NCBI GenBank assembly: GCA_947491475.1 | Contig: CANLKN010000009.1 | Coordinates: forward strand, 1-53,876 | Source of the DNA: Akkermansiaceae bacterium | Lineage (GTDB): Bacteria; Verrucomicrobiota; Verrucomicrobiia; Verrucomicrobiales; Akkermansiaceae | DNA length: 53,876 nt | Direction: 5' to 3' | In this document: piece by piece, positions 53,809 through 53,876 of the stretch | How the letters are laid out: the number at the start of each line of letters is the position of its first letter | Numbering within the stretch: position 1 is the first letter of the stretch | Translations under genes and position numbers: made by a program | Notes under the pieces: generated by a model | The model's input: only the letters and a program-made list of their open reading frames with translations | Databases searched by the model: none | What the model was told of the DNA's origin: nothing

Positions 53809-53876
53809 CCTTGGATTTCAATATGGTGGTTGACGTCCGGGCGGTGTATGTTAGAGATGCCGCATGGCCAGACCAC

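Overview
The window looks like a chromosomal piece of a GC-rich member of the Verrucomicrobiota, most likely of the Verrucomicrobiaceae/Akkermansiaceae type. The clues are two PEP-CTERM C-termini ending in an arginine run, a DUF1501 plus DUF1549/DUF1553 cytochrome-type pair, a DUF2231/cytochrome/leucine-rich protein, an ECF sigma factor overlapping a Ser/Thr kinase with a sulfatase-modifying-factor domain, and many starts without a clear Shine-Dalgarno sequence. This placement is inferred from protein families only; there is no rRNA in the window.

Layout. 1-5 kb: a secreted HExxH metalloprotease (cut by the window edge) and a two-gene operon of a ferritin-like protein and a UroD/MtaA-like methyltransferase. 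5-16 kb: mostly core genes: an orphan polyamine-binding lipoprotein, RlpA, glucuronate isomerase, an FtsK translocase, tRNA-Phe, an N-acetylglutamate synthase-like protein, a beta-CASP nuclease, PgsA, a Gfo/Idh/MocA oxidoreductase and tRNA-Arg followed by an att-like direct repeat. 16-24 kb: a divergent cluster of cytochrome/DUF1501-type proteins and a beta-propeller protein. 24-28 kb: coupled sigma factor and kinase, then a YheT-type hydrolase. 28-33 kb: an accessory patch with a PEP-CTERM remnant, a HigBA toxin-antitoxin pair, an 89-bp-period coding-like repeat, an AT-richer trypsin-like lipoprotein and a decayed UvrD helicase. 33-41 kb: ilvD and gdhA divergently arranged, gdhA coupled to a large PEP/pyruvate-binding protein, an amber-interrupted lipoprotein gene, and cysE divergent from an Rrf2 regulator with interlocked start codons. 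41-50 kb: a shrunken RND efflux ghost gene, two tail-anchored coiled-coil proteins, a GH94 1,2-beta-oligoglucan phosphorylase-like enzyme with an ABC permease lacking its ATPase domain, a NodT-type outer-membrane lipoprotein, and a histidine kinase (amber-interrupted) with its response regulator. 50.9-52 kb: non-coding DNA built from dispersed repeats and a heptanucleotide array. 52-53.9 kb: two secreted surface proteins, a strong terminator and a short repeat cluster.

Taken together, nitrogen and amino-acid metabolism (gdhA, ilvD, cysE, N-acetylglutamate synthase) sits beside accessory material that is visibly decaying: at least two multi-deletion pseudogenes and two otherwise intact genes each interrupted by a single in-frame TAG. 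The most interesting candidates for undescribed biology are the gdhA-coupled RecA-like/PPDK-like protein, the cysE/rrf2 shared start, the ferritin-like/MtaA-like operon, the tail-anchored coiled-coil pair, the trypsin-like lipoprotein with its long unknown C-terminal region, and the repeat at 30.0 kb that keeps a short reading frame.
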